Shown piece by piece: positions 44,650-57,583 of a DNA stretch of 64,000 bases. The notes beneath the pieces are model-generated. The model saw only the letters and a program-made list of their open reading frames with translations, did not search any database and was not told where the DNA came from. Every line of letters starts with the position of its first letter. Positions within the stretch are counted from its first letter, which is position 1. Both the position numbers and the translations under genes were made by a program. Source of the DNA: Daphnia carinata (Eukaryota; Arthropoda; Branchiopoda; Diplostraca; Daphniidae). The stretch covers positions 4,402,001 through 4,466,000 of the forward strand of contig NC_081335.1 of NCBI RefSeq assembly GCF_022539665.2. Direction: 5' to 3'.

Positions 44650-45395
44650 GATGGTATATTTTTGAAATTACCCGATCTTGAAAGTAGTTGTCGTAAAACT
44701 AATCCGGTTTCAATAGTTTTCGAAACTCGAAGCGATGGAATGGTTCTAGATTTGTCGGTTTGTCTGAGTAAGCCAGGTTTCTAGAGGTGTTATATTTGAA
44801 AGCTGTAGAAAACTTATTCAAAATTTTCCTTAGTAAACAGCGCAGTATATCTGTTCTTCAATGTAATGAAACCTCCTCACAAGTGGCCGTTGCCAAGGAT
44901 TTTTACTAAACCGAAGCCCAAATCTAAAGACGCTACAAATTTTTCGATTGATTATTAATTAAGTTTTCCTTTACGCACCAAATTCTGTTTGTTAAACATT
45001 TTCCGATCAAATCGTTCATTTTTTAAATGCTTGTACAAGTTTAGCCTGTCATCCTGGGATAGCCGGCATTGTGTCGTCATCCAAAGCTTATGACGAAACG
45101 TAGTCGACTATGTTACCTCTGAAGCTATGCCAGGTTTGGACACGTTTTCTCTTTCCTTTAATATGTCGAATGGCCATTTGACTAGGTTAGCAAGAAACGA
45201 AAATCGGAAGGTTTCCTGTTTCCCAAATAACATCATCCAATGTAAATATCGCGATTCGTCGGTCATTTTCTCCGTAAATGTATTGTGATTAGAAGGTTGT
45301 AACATCGCCATTTGTTTCAATAATTTAGATTTGAACTGGATGGATACTTAACGTTGGGAAAATTTTGGCTGGGCCGTATCGCAAATTAGAAGTCA
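44650..45395. other. Intergenic, no gene recognised
   Basis: Upstream region of the KH gene and 3' flank of carboxypeptidase 1. The frames at 44581-44784 (+) and 45108-45320 (-) show no recognisable sequence. Confidence 0.5.
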
Positions 45396-47294
45396 CTAAT
45401 GTGTCATACTGTCTGCCTTGTCGGCGAAGACTTTCAATGCTGGAAAAAAATCTTCACATATTGGCAGGATTAGCGAGGGGGGTAAAACGAATCCGTAGGT
45501 TCCAGTATCGCCTAATTCGACGCCATAGCTGTATTTGATGCCTATAGATTTCGCCCAGTCCACCGAACCACCTGCGAAAAAATCAATCCAAGAGTCACGC
45601 TTAAAGCAAAGAAAGATTAGCCTAAAACAAATGCACATACCAGATGCTGAGTAAAGTAATTCAGCAGTGTTGCCTACAGTATACTTGAAACGTACAAATT
45701 TGGACGCAGCATCGTCCGCCAATGCTAACAATTCATCATAATCTGCAGGACGAAGGGCCTCATAACCCCAAGGAAGTAGTATATACTGACCATAACTATG
45801 AAGAGTGATAAAGACCTTTTTAAACCAAAAGATATTTTAAAAACTTTGACAAAGAGAGGAGTTAAAGGTAAATGTTACTTTAATTTTGGTCGATTTGCCC
45901 TGAATGAAATTTGAAACGGCAGCAGTTTCACGCTCGGAAAAACCAGCGGGTCCGCGAAAAGTTTCAGTGCACGGTTGTCGGCTAGCGCCCAATCCTCCCC
46001 ACTGTTGAACACGTAGGAATGTGAGTGACAAATCAAGCCTGAAACCATCAGGAAGAAAAAGAAATAAAAGTGGAAGCATACCTTGTAACCAAAGTTCCGG
46101 TTTTGATCAACACCTCGACAAAATAACGCAACCTTAGAACGACTTTTTCGCCATAGGCGATTTTTCCTGTGTGTATACTCGTAACCTTAATTGTTAAAAT
46201 ATCAAGCAATTTTTAAGATAGGAATATATAGGAAACATGACATAACAACATTTCAAATACCATCAGGATTGATCACGGGCATAATGTACCAGTCAACGTT
46301 AGTCGAGAGGCCCGCGTTACCAGCAACTTCTACGAGTTGGTGGATAATATACGTCGCAACGGCTGGGGTAATCCATTCTCTCGCGTGAATTCCTTCGTAA
46401 TAAAATTTACTTTCGTTTAAATAAAACAGAATGCAAGTGAGACTGTCGTTGAACCTTACCTCCGTCGATCCAGATGGCTGGGTTAGTATCCGGCGAAGAA
46501 GCTGATGAGATACGGACAACGTAAAGTGGCCGACCTTCGTATGACCAGCCAATATTAATCAATTTGACAATTTGCGGATAAGTTTTGGCCAGGTAAGTAA
46601 GGTAGTCGTATATATCACTTAAACGATGAAAGCTAGTCCAGTCCATTTTGTAGGCTGATGGACCAATAAAAGAAAAGAAATTATAGGTAAAAAAAACGAA
46701 AACAAATAGTAAGGCACTATCGAAGAATTTCAATGAACATATCGGTACGTCGGAAACTAATTAATTATCACTACTGCGTTGCTTTTAGTTCTTGATTTAG
46801 ACTAAGGAAAAAAAATGTTGTGTAGAAACATCCGGAAAATGTACCTCGTGCTTTAATATTTTCGTTTAAGTTTGTAACGTTTGCATTGCCGTTGTTGATT
46901 AGCGTTTGAACATCGCCTATTTTCACCAGGTACGGGATTTCGGCATCGGCCAAACGTAATTTCAATTCCGACTGGAAATCTGGAGGTATCATTAGATCCA
47001 TTGTGTTGTTTATGGATCTGCTTTCTTTCCACACATCGAGTTCTTTTCATTATCACGAGAAAAACAAAATTAATAACGGTAATCATGAGGAAATTTTATT
47101 TTCTGAATCGTTTTACCGTAATCGCGTTGAATTTTCAGCAGGAATTCAAGTCCTTCATTTGTGTGAGGTGTGATCGACCACAATTGAAATCCAGAATAAG
47201 AAACGACCTCTTCTGTCCAGACATGTTCTTGTGGAGCGGTAAGACAAGCAATAAACAAACAGTTGAAGATCAGAGCGGCAAGAAGATGAGACAT
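45396..47294 (-). CDS. M14A metallocarboxypeptidase 1 (A-type)
   Basis: A secreted zinc exopeptidase that trims C-terminal residues, probably digestive. A signal peptide ([20 protein letters not shown]) precedes a propeptide of about 90 residues ([20 protein letters not shown] to [16 protein letters not shown]) and the catalytic domain starting near [18 protein letters not shown]. Zinc ligands are His and Glu of GIHAREW and His of TLHSYGQ; substrate carboxylate is bound by Arg in NRLWRKSR and by NR in [13 protein letters not shown]; the general-base Glu is in YGVELGDTG. The position equal to residue 255 of bovine CPA is Val (SASGGSVDW), predicting preference for hydrophobic C-termini rather than basic ones. 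Exons are separated by short introns. It is a tandem duplicate of the gene at 47732-49649. Confidence 0.92.
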
Positions 47295-47731
47295 TGCGTG
47301 TGGCACGCAGAGCTCTGAATAACAACGATGGCCCGGCAATGGGGGCAAACTGGATAGCTCTTCTTGAAACAGCCGTTAGGATCATGATATTGATTGCCTC
47401 GATGTGGGGCATGAGTCCCGTGCAACAGTATTTGCTTGTAACCCATTAGCAGCCAACCTGTTCCTTAATGTCTATTTTTACATTTAGCTTTTCAGATATG
47501 ATTGCAGAACAGAAAGGAGTTCATCAAGTTTTGCATTTACAAAAGGATGTATGGAAATGCCTTTAAGAGTGTTGGTTACTCGCATCAATACGACCCAATA
47601 TTCCAGTTTTTTATGTTTTGGAAGTTATCTTCTTCGACGAGGTTGAAATTCTGGTTATGCCACAACAATTAACCAAAAAAAAAAAAGAAACCTAATAGAG
47701 GCTTCAGTAAGTGCAACGAGTAGATTTTAAT
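47295..47731. other. Spacer between carboxypeptidase genes
   Basis: Promoter region of carboxypeptidase 1 and 3' flank of carboxypeptidase 2, with an A tract near 47676-47688. No gene. Confidence 0.5.
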
Positions 47732-49649
47732 TTACATATTTGTCATGGTGGCTGCCTTATCGGCGAAAACTTTCAATGCTGGGAAAAAATCTTCACATAT
47801 TGGCAGAATTAGAGAAGGGGGTATAACGATTCCGTAGATTCCAATATTGCCCAATTCGACGCCATAGCTGTATTTGATACCAATTGATTTAGCCCAGTCA
47901 AACGAGGAACCTACGTTTAAAGAAAATCTGGAAGTTATGGTTAAATGCAAAGAGGAATCAACATTAAACAAGCGCACATACCAGGTGCTGGATAAAGTAA
48001 TTCGACGGTGTTGCCTACAGAATACTTGAAACGCACAAATTTTGAAGCAGCATTTTCCGCCAGTGCCAACAGTTCGTCATAATCCCGTGGATAAATGGCC
48101 TTAACACCATAAGCCCAAGGAAGGAGTATAAGCTGACCAAAGCTATGAAGTGTAAGAAAAACCTTGATTTTTAAATCAAAAGATAATTTCAAAACTTTGA
48201 TGAAGAGGAAAGATAGATAAATTTTACTTTAATTTTATGCGATTTGCTCAGAATGAAATTTGAAACGGCAATAGTTTCCGGCTCGGAAAAAGCAGCGGGT
48301 CCCCGAAAAAACTCAGTGCACGGCATACGGCCAGCACCCAATCCGCCCCACTATTGAAAACGTATGAATCGTGTGAAAAATCAAGCTTAAAACCATAACG
48401 AAGAAAAATAGATAAAAATACCTTGTAACCAAAGTTACGATTTAGATCAACACCTCGACAAATCTTCCCACGTCTAGAACGACTTTTTCGCCAAAGTCGA
48501 TTTTTCGTATGTGTGAACTCGTAACCTATATTTTTTCAATTTAAACGTTTTCTTTAGCACCTAGGAAGCATGAAGTACGAAAATTCCAAATACCGTCTGG
48601 ATTGATCATGGGCATAAGGTACCAGTCAACGTTAGACCAGAGGTCCGCGTTGCTATCGACTTCCACAAGTTGATGGATAATGTACGTCGCTAAGGCTGAT
48701 GATATCCACTCTCTTGCGTGAATTTCTTCTCATTTCCGTTTAAATAAGACGGCGTTTTAATAAGATTGGCTGTTGTATCCACAGTTGATCCTTACCTGCG
48801 TCGATCCAGATGGCTGGATTAGTGTCTGGCGATGCGGCTGATGAGATGCGGACAACATAAAGTGGCCGACCTTCGTATGACCGGCCAATGTCAATCAGTG
48901 TGACGAATTGCGGATAAGTATCGGTAAGGTAAGCTAGGTAATCGTATATATCACCCAAACGATGATAACTGGTCCAGTCCATATTGTGGCCTGATTGACA
49001 CAAAAAATTACTAATAAGAGGAAAGAAGTCATTGATGGAAACACAAATGATAATGCACTATCAAAGAATGTCAATGAACAAAGCGATTCGTCAGAAACTA
49101 ATTAAGTATCAATAGTGCGTTGTTTTTACTACTGTTTTTACAGTAAGCAAATACGTTTCTATTCGAAACTTCCTGAAAATGTACCTTGTGCTTTAAATAT
49201 TTCGTTGCTGATTGTAACGTTGGAATTGCCGCTGTTGATTACCGTTTGTACATCGCTTATTGTTACCACGTACGGGATATCAGCATCGGCTAAACGTAAT
49301 TTCAATTCCGTCTGGAAATCTGGAGGTATCAATACATCCGTTGTGTTGTTTCCGGATCTGCTTTCTTTCCACACATCGAGTTCTTTCCATCCACCGCGAG
49401 AAAAAGAAAAATTGTCAGTAACTTTGAGTAATACCAGGTCTTATTTTTCTGAATTTCAACAATCATCTTACCATAATCGTGTTGAATTTTCCGCAGGAAG
49501 TCACCTCCTTCTTTGTTGTGAGGCGTTATCGACCACAATTGAAATCCAGAATAAGAAACGACCTCATCTGTCCACACATGTTCTTGCGAAACGGTAAAAC
49601 AAGCAATGAACAAACAGTTGAAGATCAGAGCGACCAGAAGCAGAGACAT
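47732..49649 (-). CDS. M14A metallocarboxypeptidase 2 (A-type)
   Basis: A tandem paralogue of carboxypeptidase 1 with the same exon plan. The signal peptide is [20 protein letters not shown]; the propeptide [20 protein letters not shown] is nearly identical to that of copy 1. Catalytic elements are HNMDWTSYHRLGDIYDYL, EIHAREWISSAL (His, Glu zinc ligands), [43 protein letters not shown] (third ligand) and YGVELGNIG (catalytic Glu). The residue-255 position is Phe (PAPGSSFDW), which would narrow the S1' pocket compared with copy 1. The intron before HAREW ends at gagaag, and the phase gives Glu before IHARE where copy 1 has Gly. All key residues are present, so it looks functional. Confidence 0.91.
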
Positions 49650-51199
49650 TGCATGTGGTAAGCAGAACTCTGAATAAATACGACGGTCCGGCAATGGGAA
49701 GAAACTGAATAGCTCTTTCTGAAACAACCGTTAGAACGATGATACTTGATTGTCTTGATGTAGAGACCAGTTGTCTGCAACTGAATATAAATGCTATATT
49801 ATATCACCTACCGGCTACTGATTTGCTATTTTGGCATTTTGCTTTTCATCTATGATTGGTTTTAGGAAAAACGGTTACTCATGATTCATGAAGTTGTTAA
49901 TTTAAACAAGGACCTTAAAAAATGCCGTTAGAGATGTTGGTTACTCCCATCATGGTGACCCTTGAATCCAGTTTTCACGCTTTGGAAGTTATTTTCTGCC
50001 ACCCGTTTGGAATGTCGGTCTTCCCACAGCAGTTAACTTGATTTCCGGGATTTTATCTCGACAAAATAAGCCCGGCTTTTCAACCAATTTTATGTTATTC
50101 TATGTTACGGTGCAATCGTACTACAGTACAATATTCAAAATATTTATAAAACAGCTGCCTTGATGAGAAAACCAATAATCTTGTTGAAAACAGCGTTTTC
50201 TTTTGAGTATAATGTATAATTTAGTACAAAACTCCAAGTGGTATGCTCTTATCATCAAATGGAAAATTATCAGCTTGAAAATAATAAGCCCGACAAAACA
50301 ATAAGCCCGACAAAATAATAAGCCCGACTTTTGCTCCAATTTTATATTTTTCGAAAATCTTCGATTTTACAGTGAACAAGAGTACTTTAGGTTCGAAACA
50401 AAGGAGTATCATGAAAATTTACTTTGTATTTTTCATAAGATCAAAAATTTCTTAAATAAATGGGAAAAATGGTAACAGATGTTGGCGCGCTAGTACGTTA
50501 CAGCGCATTCGTGATACAAAATCATATTCAACAGCTCCCCTTAAGTTTTTGATATCCCTGGAGAAAAAAAAATCACACTACATAACCAAATTGAACGCTG
50601 ATTTCGATTAAGTTATTGGCTTTCTAATTCAACCAGTGGTTTTCTTAAATAAAAGAAAACAAAGTGCTGTTGGTGCCATAAGTTTATTTTTAGTTTTTTA
50701 CGATTAATTACAAAGCTATTGGGCCAATTGCAAAATAAACTTGATTTTCGTGATTTCTATTTAATTTTGAATCGAAAGCATGTAATTCAAGACAAATATG
50801 GAATTTAGCCAAATATGGAAAAGTGGGAAGGCCTTACCACTTTTGTCAAAATCGGCCTAAAATGACATCTCTGTTAATTCGATGGAAATCACACAGTATA
50901 ACTGATTTGGAAAAAGCCACTGATTTTCTTGTCAAGTTACTCGTTTTTGAATTACACCGAATATTCGTGCAAAAAATAAGAACGGTCGGGCTTATTATTT
51001 AGTCGGCAATAAGATTTTTTTCTGCAAAACCGGCATTATCGGGATTGCGAATCTTACAAGATATACTGAAAATTGAATGCTGATTCTAATAAAATTGTTA
51101 TTTTTTTCATTTAGTTAATTGTTTTTTAAATACACTGAATAGTTCTGCTGCATCGCGCTAGCGCTATAGCGTACTGGCGCGCTAGCACTGAGTAAAAAA
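49650..51199. repeat. Left flank of satellite: mixed dispersed repeats
   Basis: The first ~400 bp is the promoter side of carboxypeptidase 2. From about 50040 there are repeated aagcccgac words (50067, 50287, 50304, 50323), a motif gttggcgcgctagtacgtta at 50482-50501, a copy of the foldback-family sequence at about 50650-50930 with a shortened core (gtgggaaggccttaccactt at 50822-50841), and gcgctagcgctatagcgtac at 51157-51176. No open frame of interest. Confidence 0.7.
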
Positions 51200-54100
51200 A
51201 TATTTAATATAGATCAACCTAAAAGTTATTTTCTTCATCCTTGATTGATTTCGAACATAATTCATGCATAATTTTTCATAGTTAGGTTAAATTAAAAAAG
51301 TTAATTGAAATCAAACGCGCTATTCTTTAAAGAAGATCTACTTTAACTTGAATATTATGTAATTTAGATAAAAATAAAAGTTATTTTCTTCATCCTTGAT
51401 TGATTTCAAAGCTATTTCATGCATAATTTGTAATATTTAAGTTAATTTAAAGTGGATAAAGAAAATCAAACGCCCTTTTTTAAAAATCCAGTCTACTTTA
51501 ACTTGAATAACTCAAAAATTATACAATTTAGATTTTAAAAAATGCTATTTTCTTCATCCTTGATTAATTTCGAACATAATTCATCCATAATTTGTCATAG
51601 TTAAATTAATTTAAAGAAGTTAATTGAAATCAAATGCGCTATTATTTAAAGAAAATCTACTTTAACTTGAATAACTCAAAGAATACGTAATTTAGATTAA
51701 AATAAATATTATTTTCTTCATCCTTGATTAATGTCGAAGATAATTCATGCGTAATTTGTCATAGTTAAGTTAATTTAAAGACGTTATTTCAAATCAATGG
51801 CGCTTTGTCTTTAAAGCAAATCTACTTTAACTTGAATAACTCAAAAGCTACGTAATTTAGATTAAAATAAATGTTATTTTCTTCATCCTTGATTAATTTC
51901 GAACAAAATTTATGCGTAATTTGTCATAGTTAAGTTAATTTAAAGAAGTTAATTGAAATCAAATGCGCTATTATTTAAAGATAATCTACTTTAACTTGAA
52001 TAACTCAAAAGCTACGTAATTTAGATTTTAAAAAATATTATTTTCTTCATCCTTACTAAATTTTGAACATAATTTATGCATAATTTGTCATAGTTAAGTT
52101 AATTTAATGAAGATAATTGAAATAAAAGGCGCTATTATTTAAAGAAAATCTACTTTAACTTGAATAACTCAAAGAATACGTAATTTAGATTAAAATAAAT
52201 GTTATTTTCTTCATCCTTGATTAATTTAAAACATAATTAATGCATAATTTGTCATAGTTAAGTTAATTTAAAAAAGTTAATTGAAATCAAATGCGCTATT
52301 ATTTAAAGAAAATCTACTTTAACATGAATAACTCAAAAGCTACGTAATTTAGATTAAAATAAATATTAGTTTCTTCATCCTTACTAAATTTCGAACATAA
52401 TTTATGCATAGTTTGTCATAGTTAAGTTAATTTAAAGAAGATAATTGATATCAAACGTGCGCTTATTTAAATAAAATCGACTTTAACTTGAATAACTCAA
52501 AAGCTATGTAATTTAGATTAAAATGAATGTTATTTTCTTCATCCTTCATTAATTTCGAACAAAATTCATGCGTAATTTGTCATAATTAAGTTAATTTAAA
52601 GAAGTTAATTGAAATCAAACGCGCTATTATTTGAAGAAAATCTACTTTAACTTGAATAACTCAAAAGCTACGTAATTTAGATTAAAATAAATGTTATTTT
52701 CTTCATCCTTACTAAATTTTGAACATAATTTATGCATAATTTGTCATAGTTAAGTTAATTTAATGAAGATAATTGAAATAAAAGGCGCTATTATTTAAAG
52801 AAAATCTACTTTAACTTGAATAACTCAAAGAATACGTAATTTAGATTAAAATAAATGTTATTTTCTTCATCCTTGATTAATTTAAAACATAATTAATGCA
52901 TAATTTGTCATAGTTAAGTTAATTTAAAAAAGTTAATTGAAATCAAATGCGCTATTATTTAAAGAAAATCTACTTTAACATGAATAACTCAAAAGCTACG
53001 TAATTTAGATTAAAATAAATATTAGTTTCTTCATCCTTACTAAATTTCGAACATAATTTATGCGTAATTTGTCAAAGTTAAGTTAATTTAAAGAAGATAA
53101 TTGATATCAAACGCGCGCTTATTTAAATAAAATCGACTTTAACTTGAATAACTCAAAAGCTACGTAATTTAGATTAAAGTGAATGTTATTTTCTTCATCC
53201 TTGATTAATTTCGAACAAAATTCATGCGTAATTTGTCATAGTTAAGTTAATTTAAAGAAGTTAATTGAAATCAAACGCGCTATTATTTAAAGAAAATCTA
53301 CTTTAACTTGAATAACTCAAAAGCTACGTAATTTAGATTAAAATAAATTTTATTTTCTTCATCCTTGATTAATTTCGAACAAAATTCATGCGTAATTTGT
53401 CATAGTTAAGTTAATTTAAAGAAGTTAATTGAAATCAAACGCGCTATTATTTAAAGAAAATCTACTTTAACTTGAATAATTCAAAAGCTAAGTAATTTAG
53501 ATTTTAAAAAATATTATTTTCTTCATCCTTACTAAATTTCGAACACAATTTATGCATAATTTGTCATAGTTAAGTTAATTTAAAGAAGATAATTGATATC
53601 AAACGTGCGCTTATTTAAATAAAATCGACTTTAACTTGAATAACTCAAAAGCTATGTAATTTAGATTAAAATGAATGTTATTTTCTTCATCCTTCATTAA
53701 TTTCGAACAAAATTCATGCGTAATTTGTCATAATTAAGTTAATTTAAAGAAGTTAATTGAAATCAAACGCGCTCTTATTTGAAGAAAATCTACTTTAACT
53801 TGAATAACTCAAAAGCTACGTAATTTAGATTAAAATAAATGTTATTTTCTTCATCCTTACTAAATTTTGAACATAATTTATGCATAATTTGTCATAGTTA
53901 AGTTAATTTAATGAAGATAATTGAAATAAAAGGCGCTCTTATTTAAAGAAAATCTACTTTAACTTGAATAACTCAAAGAATACGTAATTTAGATTAAAAT
54001 AAATATTATTTTCTTCATCCTTGATTAATTTCAAACATAATAAATGCATAATTTGTCATAGTTAAGTTAATTTAAAGAAGTTAATTGAAATCAAATGCGC

Positions 54101-55975
54101 TATTATTTAAAGAAAATCTACTTTAACTTGAATAACTCAAAAGCTACGTAATTTGGATTAAAATAAATGCTATTTTCTTCATTTTTACTAAATTTCGAAC
54201 ATAATTTATGCATAATTTGTCAAAGTTAAGTTAATTTAAAGAAGATAATTGATATCAAACGCGCGCTTATTTAAATAAAATCTACTTTAACTTGAATAAC
54301 TCAAAAGCTACGTAATTTAGATTAAAATAAATGTTATTTTCTTCATCCTTACTAAATTTTGAACACAATTTATGCATAATTTGTCATAGTTAAGTTAATT
54401 TAATGAAGATAATTGAAATAAAAGGCGCTATTATTTAAAGAAAATCTACTTTAACTTGAATAACTCAAAGAATACGTAATTTAGATTAAAATAAATGTTA
54501 TTTTCTTCATCCTTGATTAATTTAAAACATAATTAATGCATAATTTGTCATAGTTAAGTTAATTTAAAAAAGTTAATTGAAATCAAATGCGCTATTATTT
54601 AAAGAAAATCTACTTTAACATGAATAACTCAAAAGCTACGTAATTTAGATTAAAATAAATATTAGTTTCTTCATCCTTACTAAATTTCGAACATAATTTA
54701 TGCATAGTTTGTCATAGTTAAGTTAATTTAAAGAAGATAATTGATATCAAACGCGTGCTTATTTAAATAAAATCGACTTTAACTTGAATAACTCAAAAGC
54801 TACGTAATTTAGATTAAAGTGAATGTTATTTTCTTCATCCTTGATTAATTTCGAACAAAATTCATGCGTAATTTGTCATAGTTAAGTTAATTTAAAGAAG
54901 TCAATTGAAATCAAACGCGCTATTATTTAAAGAAAATCTACTTTAACTTGAATAACTCAAAAGCTACGTAATTTAGATTAAAATAAATTTTATTTTCTTC
55001 ATCCTTGATTAATTTCGAACAAAATTCATGCGTAATTTGTCATAGTTAAGTTAATTTAAAGAAGTTAATTGAAATCAAACGCGCTATTTTTTAAAGAAAA
55101 TCTACTTTAACTTGAATAATTGAAAAGCTAAGTAATTTAGATTTTAAAAAATATTATTTTCTTCATCCTTACTAAATTTCGAATACAATTTATGCATAAT
55201 TTGTCATAGTTCAGTTAATTTAAAGAAGATAATTGATATCAAACGCGCGCTTATTTAAATAAAATCGACTTTAACTTGAATAACTCAAAAGCTACGTAAT
55301 TTAGATTGAAATAAATGTTATTTTCTTCATCCTAGATTAATTTCAAACATAATTAATGCATAATTTGTCATAGTTAAGTTAATTTAAAGAAGTTAATTGA
55401 AATCAAATCCGCTATTATTTAAAGAAAATCTACTTTAACTTGAATAACTCAAAAGCTACGTAATTTAGATTAAAATAAATGTTATTTTCTTCATCCTTGA
55501 TTAATTTCGAACAAAATTCATGCGTAATTTGTCATAGTTAAGTTAATTTAAAGAAGTTAATTGAAATCAAATGCGCTATTATTTAAAGAAAATCTAATTT
55601 AACTTGAATAACTCAAAAGCTATACAATTGAGATTAAAATAAAGGTTATTTTCATCATCTTTGATTGATTTTGAACTTTATTCATGCATAATTTTCCATA
55701 GTTAAGTTAACTTAAAGAAGTTATTTCAAATCAATGGCGCTTGATCTTTCAAGCAAATCGACTTTAACTTGAATAACTCCAAAGCTCGTAATTTAGATTT
55801 AAATAAATGTTATTTTCTTCATCCTTGATTAATTTCGAACCTAACTGTTGCGTAATTTGTCATAGTTAAGTTAATTTAAAGAAGATAATTGAAATCAAAC
55901 GCGCTATTATTTAAAGAAAATCTACTTTAACTTGAATAACCCAAAAGCTACGTAATTTAGATTAAAATAAATGTT
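51200..55975. repeat. AT-rich tandem satellite, ~164-bp monomer, ~29 copies
   Basis: The word ttcttcatcc starts at 51231, 51386, 51550, 51714, 51879 and 52043 and onward, giving a period of 164-165 bp (155 for the first unit). Each monomer contains ttaattgaaatcaaacgcgc, ctactttaacttgaataact, cgtaatttagattaaaataa, gcataatttgtcatagttaa and related words. About 29 units fit the span. Variants recur at larger offsets: aaaggcgct at 52781 and 54421 (1,640 bp, ten monomers) and at 52781 and 53928 (seven monomers); ctttaacatgaataactc at about 52317 and 52974 (four monomers) and 54614. It is noncoding. Confidence 0.95.
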
Positions 55976-56352
55976 ATTTCGTGGTAATGCCTTACCACTT
56001 TCGTCAAAATCGGGATGTTGGTGGTTTTCTCCGTAAACCAGCCGTTTTCAAAATAAATTTTAAAAATGTTCCGTTAACACCCCAAATTTCTATCGCACTT
56101 ACTTTTATCTTAACGATTACTCAAAAACCATAAACTCTACGTTAAATAAAAGTTCTTTATCGTGTTTTTTTTTAAATTTCGAAGTTAAATCATACATTGT
56201 TATCTAGATTTAATGATATTACTTGTTTAAAAGAAAAGTCGGGTTATTTTGTTGGGCTTAAAATTTTTGTTGCAACTAGTCTACCTTTACATTTCAAATT
56301 ACTCAAAAACCATATACGTTAAGTAAAATCTAAGTTAATTTTCGTGTTCCTT
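55976..56352. repeat. Right flank of satellite
   Basis: The array breaks at ttatttc|gtggtaatgcctta, where a truncated palindrome arm (gccttaccactttcgtcaaa) begins. A/T-rich words such as tagttatctagatttaat and gtcgggttattttgttgggc follow, belonging to the foldback family. Confidence 0.6.
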
Positions 56353-56877
56353 ATTAAATTTTGAATTTAATTTATACATAGTTATCTAGATTTAATTATA
56401 TTATTTTTTAATAGGAAAAATTTTTAAGCCCGAAAGATAAAGTCGGGCTTATTTTCTAACCTAACTTTTACCGTTTTTTACGTTTTATTCAAAAACTATG
56501 AATCCCATGAATCCGAGAAAACAACTCTTATATTCGTGATGCCCGTTCAATTCTGCATCGAAATCATGTATTTAAAGCGAAATCTAAAATTTTGCCAAAA
56601 TTGAAAAAGTAAGAAGGCTATAGCCTTCTCACTTTTCCAATTTTCTTCAAATCCTAGATTTCGTTAAAAATACATTATTCCGATTCGAAATTGATCGCTG
56701 ATCACGAAAATGGGGTATATTTTTATATTAGGCTCCTACTTTTTGAATTAACCGTAAAAAACAGAAAGTCGGGCTTATTTTGTCGGGCTTATACTGTCGG
56801 GCTTAAAATTTTTTCCTATTAAAAAATAATATCATTAAATCTAGATAACTATATATGATTCTGATTCGAAATTTAAC
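56353..56877. repeat. Foldback element, whole-length imperfect palindrome
   Basis: Outer arms tagttatctagatttaatta (about 56372-56391) and attaaatctagataactata (about 56832-56851) pair, as do taataggaaaaatttttaag (about 56408) and cttaaaattttttcctatta (about 56801). Going inwards, ccgttttttacg pairs with the region ccgtaaaaaa, and tattcgtgatgcc with gctgatcacgaaaat. The centre at about 56618 is the perfect palindrome AGAAGGCTATAGCCTTCT. The element is therefore a giant hairpin about 525 bp long with no coding capacity. Confidence 0.75.
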
Positions 56878-57420
56878 AAGAAACACGAAAATGAAATTTG
56901 TTTTTACGTAGACCTTATTGTTTTTGAATAATCAAAGAAGTTTAACGTGTCACGCTAGCGCTGTAGCGTATTGGCGCGCGCGCTAATAATGGTTTCGATT
57001 CACGCACACACTAATTTTTATTTTAGATTACTCTAAAACTATAAACTATTTATTTTTTTATAGGAAAATAAAGAGAAATTTTAAGCCCGAAAAAATAAGC
57101 CCGATTTTTGTTTTTTAGGTTTAATTCAAAAACTATCAGGCCAATAAAAAATAAATTTGATTTTCGTGATTAGCATTTCATTCTGCATCAAAATCATGTA
57201 TTTTAAGCCAAATTTAAAATTTGGCAAAAAATGAAAAAGTGGGAAGGCTATAGCCTTCCTACTTTTGTTAAAATCGTCCAAAAACGATATCTCTTAGAAT
57301 TCGACGAAAATCACACAGTATAATTCAAATTGAATGCTGATTTCGATTTAGTTATTAGTTCGTTTAAAAAAAAAGTGTTATGAGCGCCTCATCCTTATTT
57401 TTTTTAACGTTTATTTCAAA
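56878..57420. repeat. Second foldback-family copy, more diverged
   Basis: A gctagcgctgtagcgtattg word at 56944-56963 precedes aagcccgaaaaaataagccc near 57083, then words shared with the window start (aaaactatcaggccaataaa; catgtattttaagccaaatt) and a core gtgggaaggctatagccttc at 57239-57258. The right half pairs only weakly with the left. Confidence 0.65.
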
Positions 57421-57583
57421 AACTATAATGCCAATTGTAAAATAAATTTGATTTCCGTGATTGTCATTCTTCAATTCATAATCGAAACCGTGTATTTTAA
57501 GAAAATAGGATATTTCATTGATGTGTCGTCCCTAATCAGGACAGTTAAAAATCAGAGAATGTGATGTTGCACTCCGCCGCACC

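Noticed and set aside
51200-55975. CRISPR-like array
   Set aside because: The repeat is a contiguous 164-bp tandem satellite with no unique spacers, in an animal genome.
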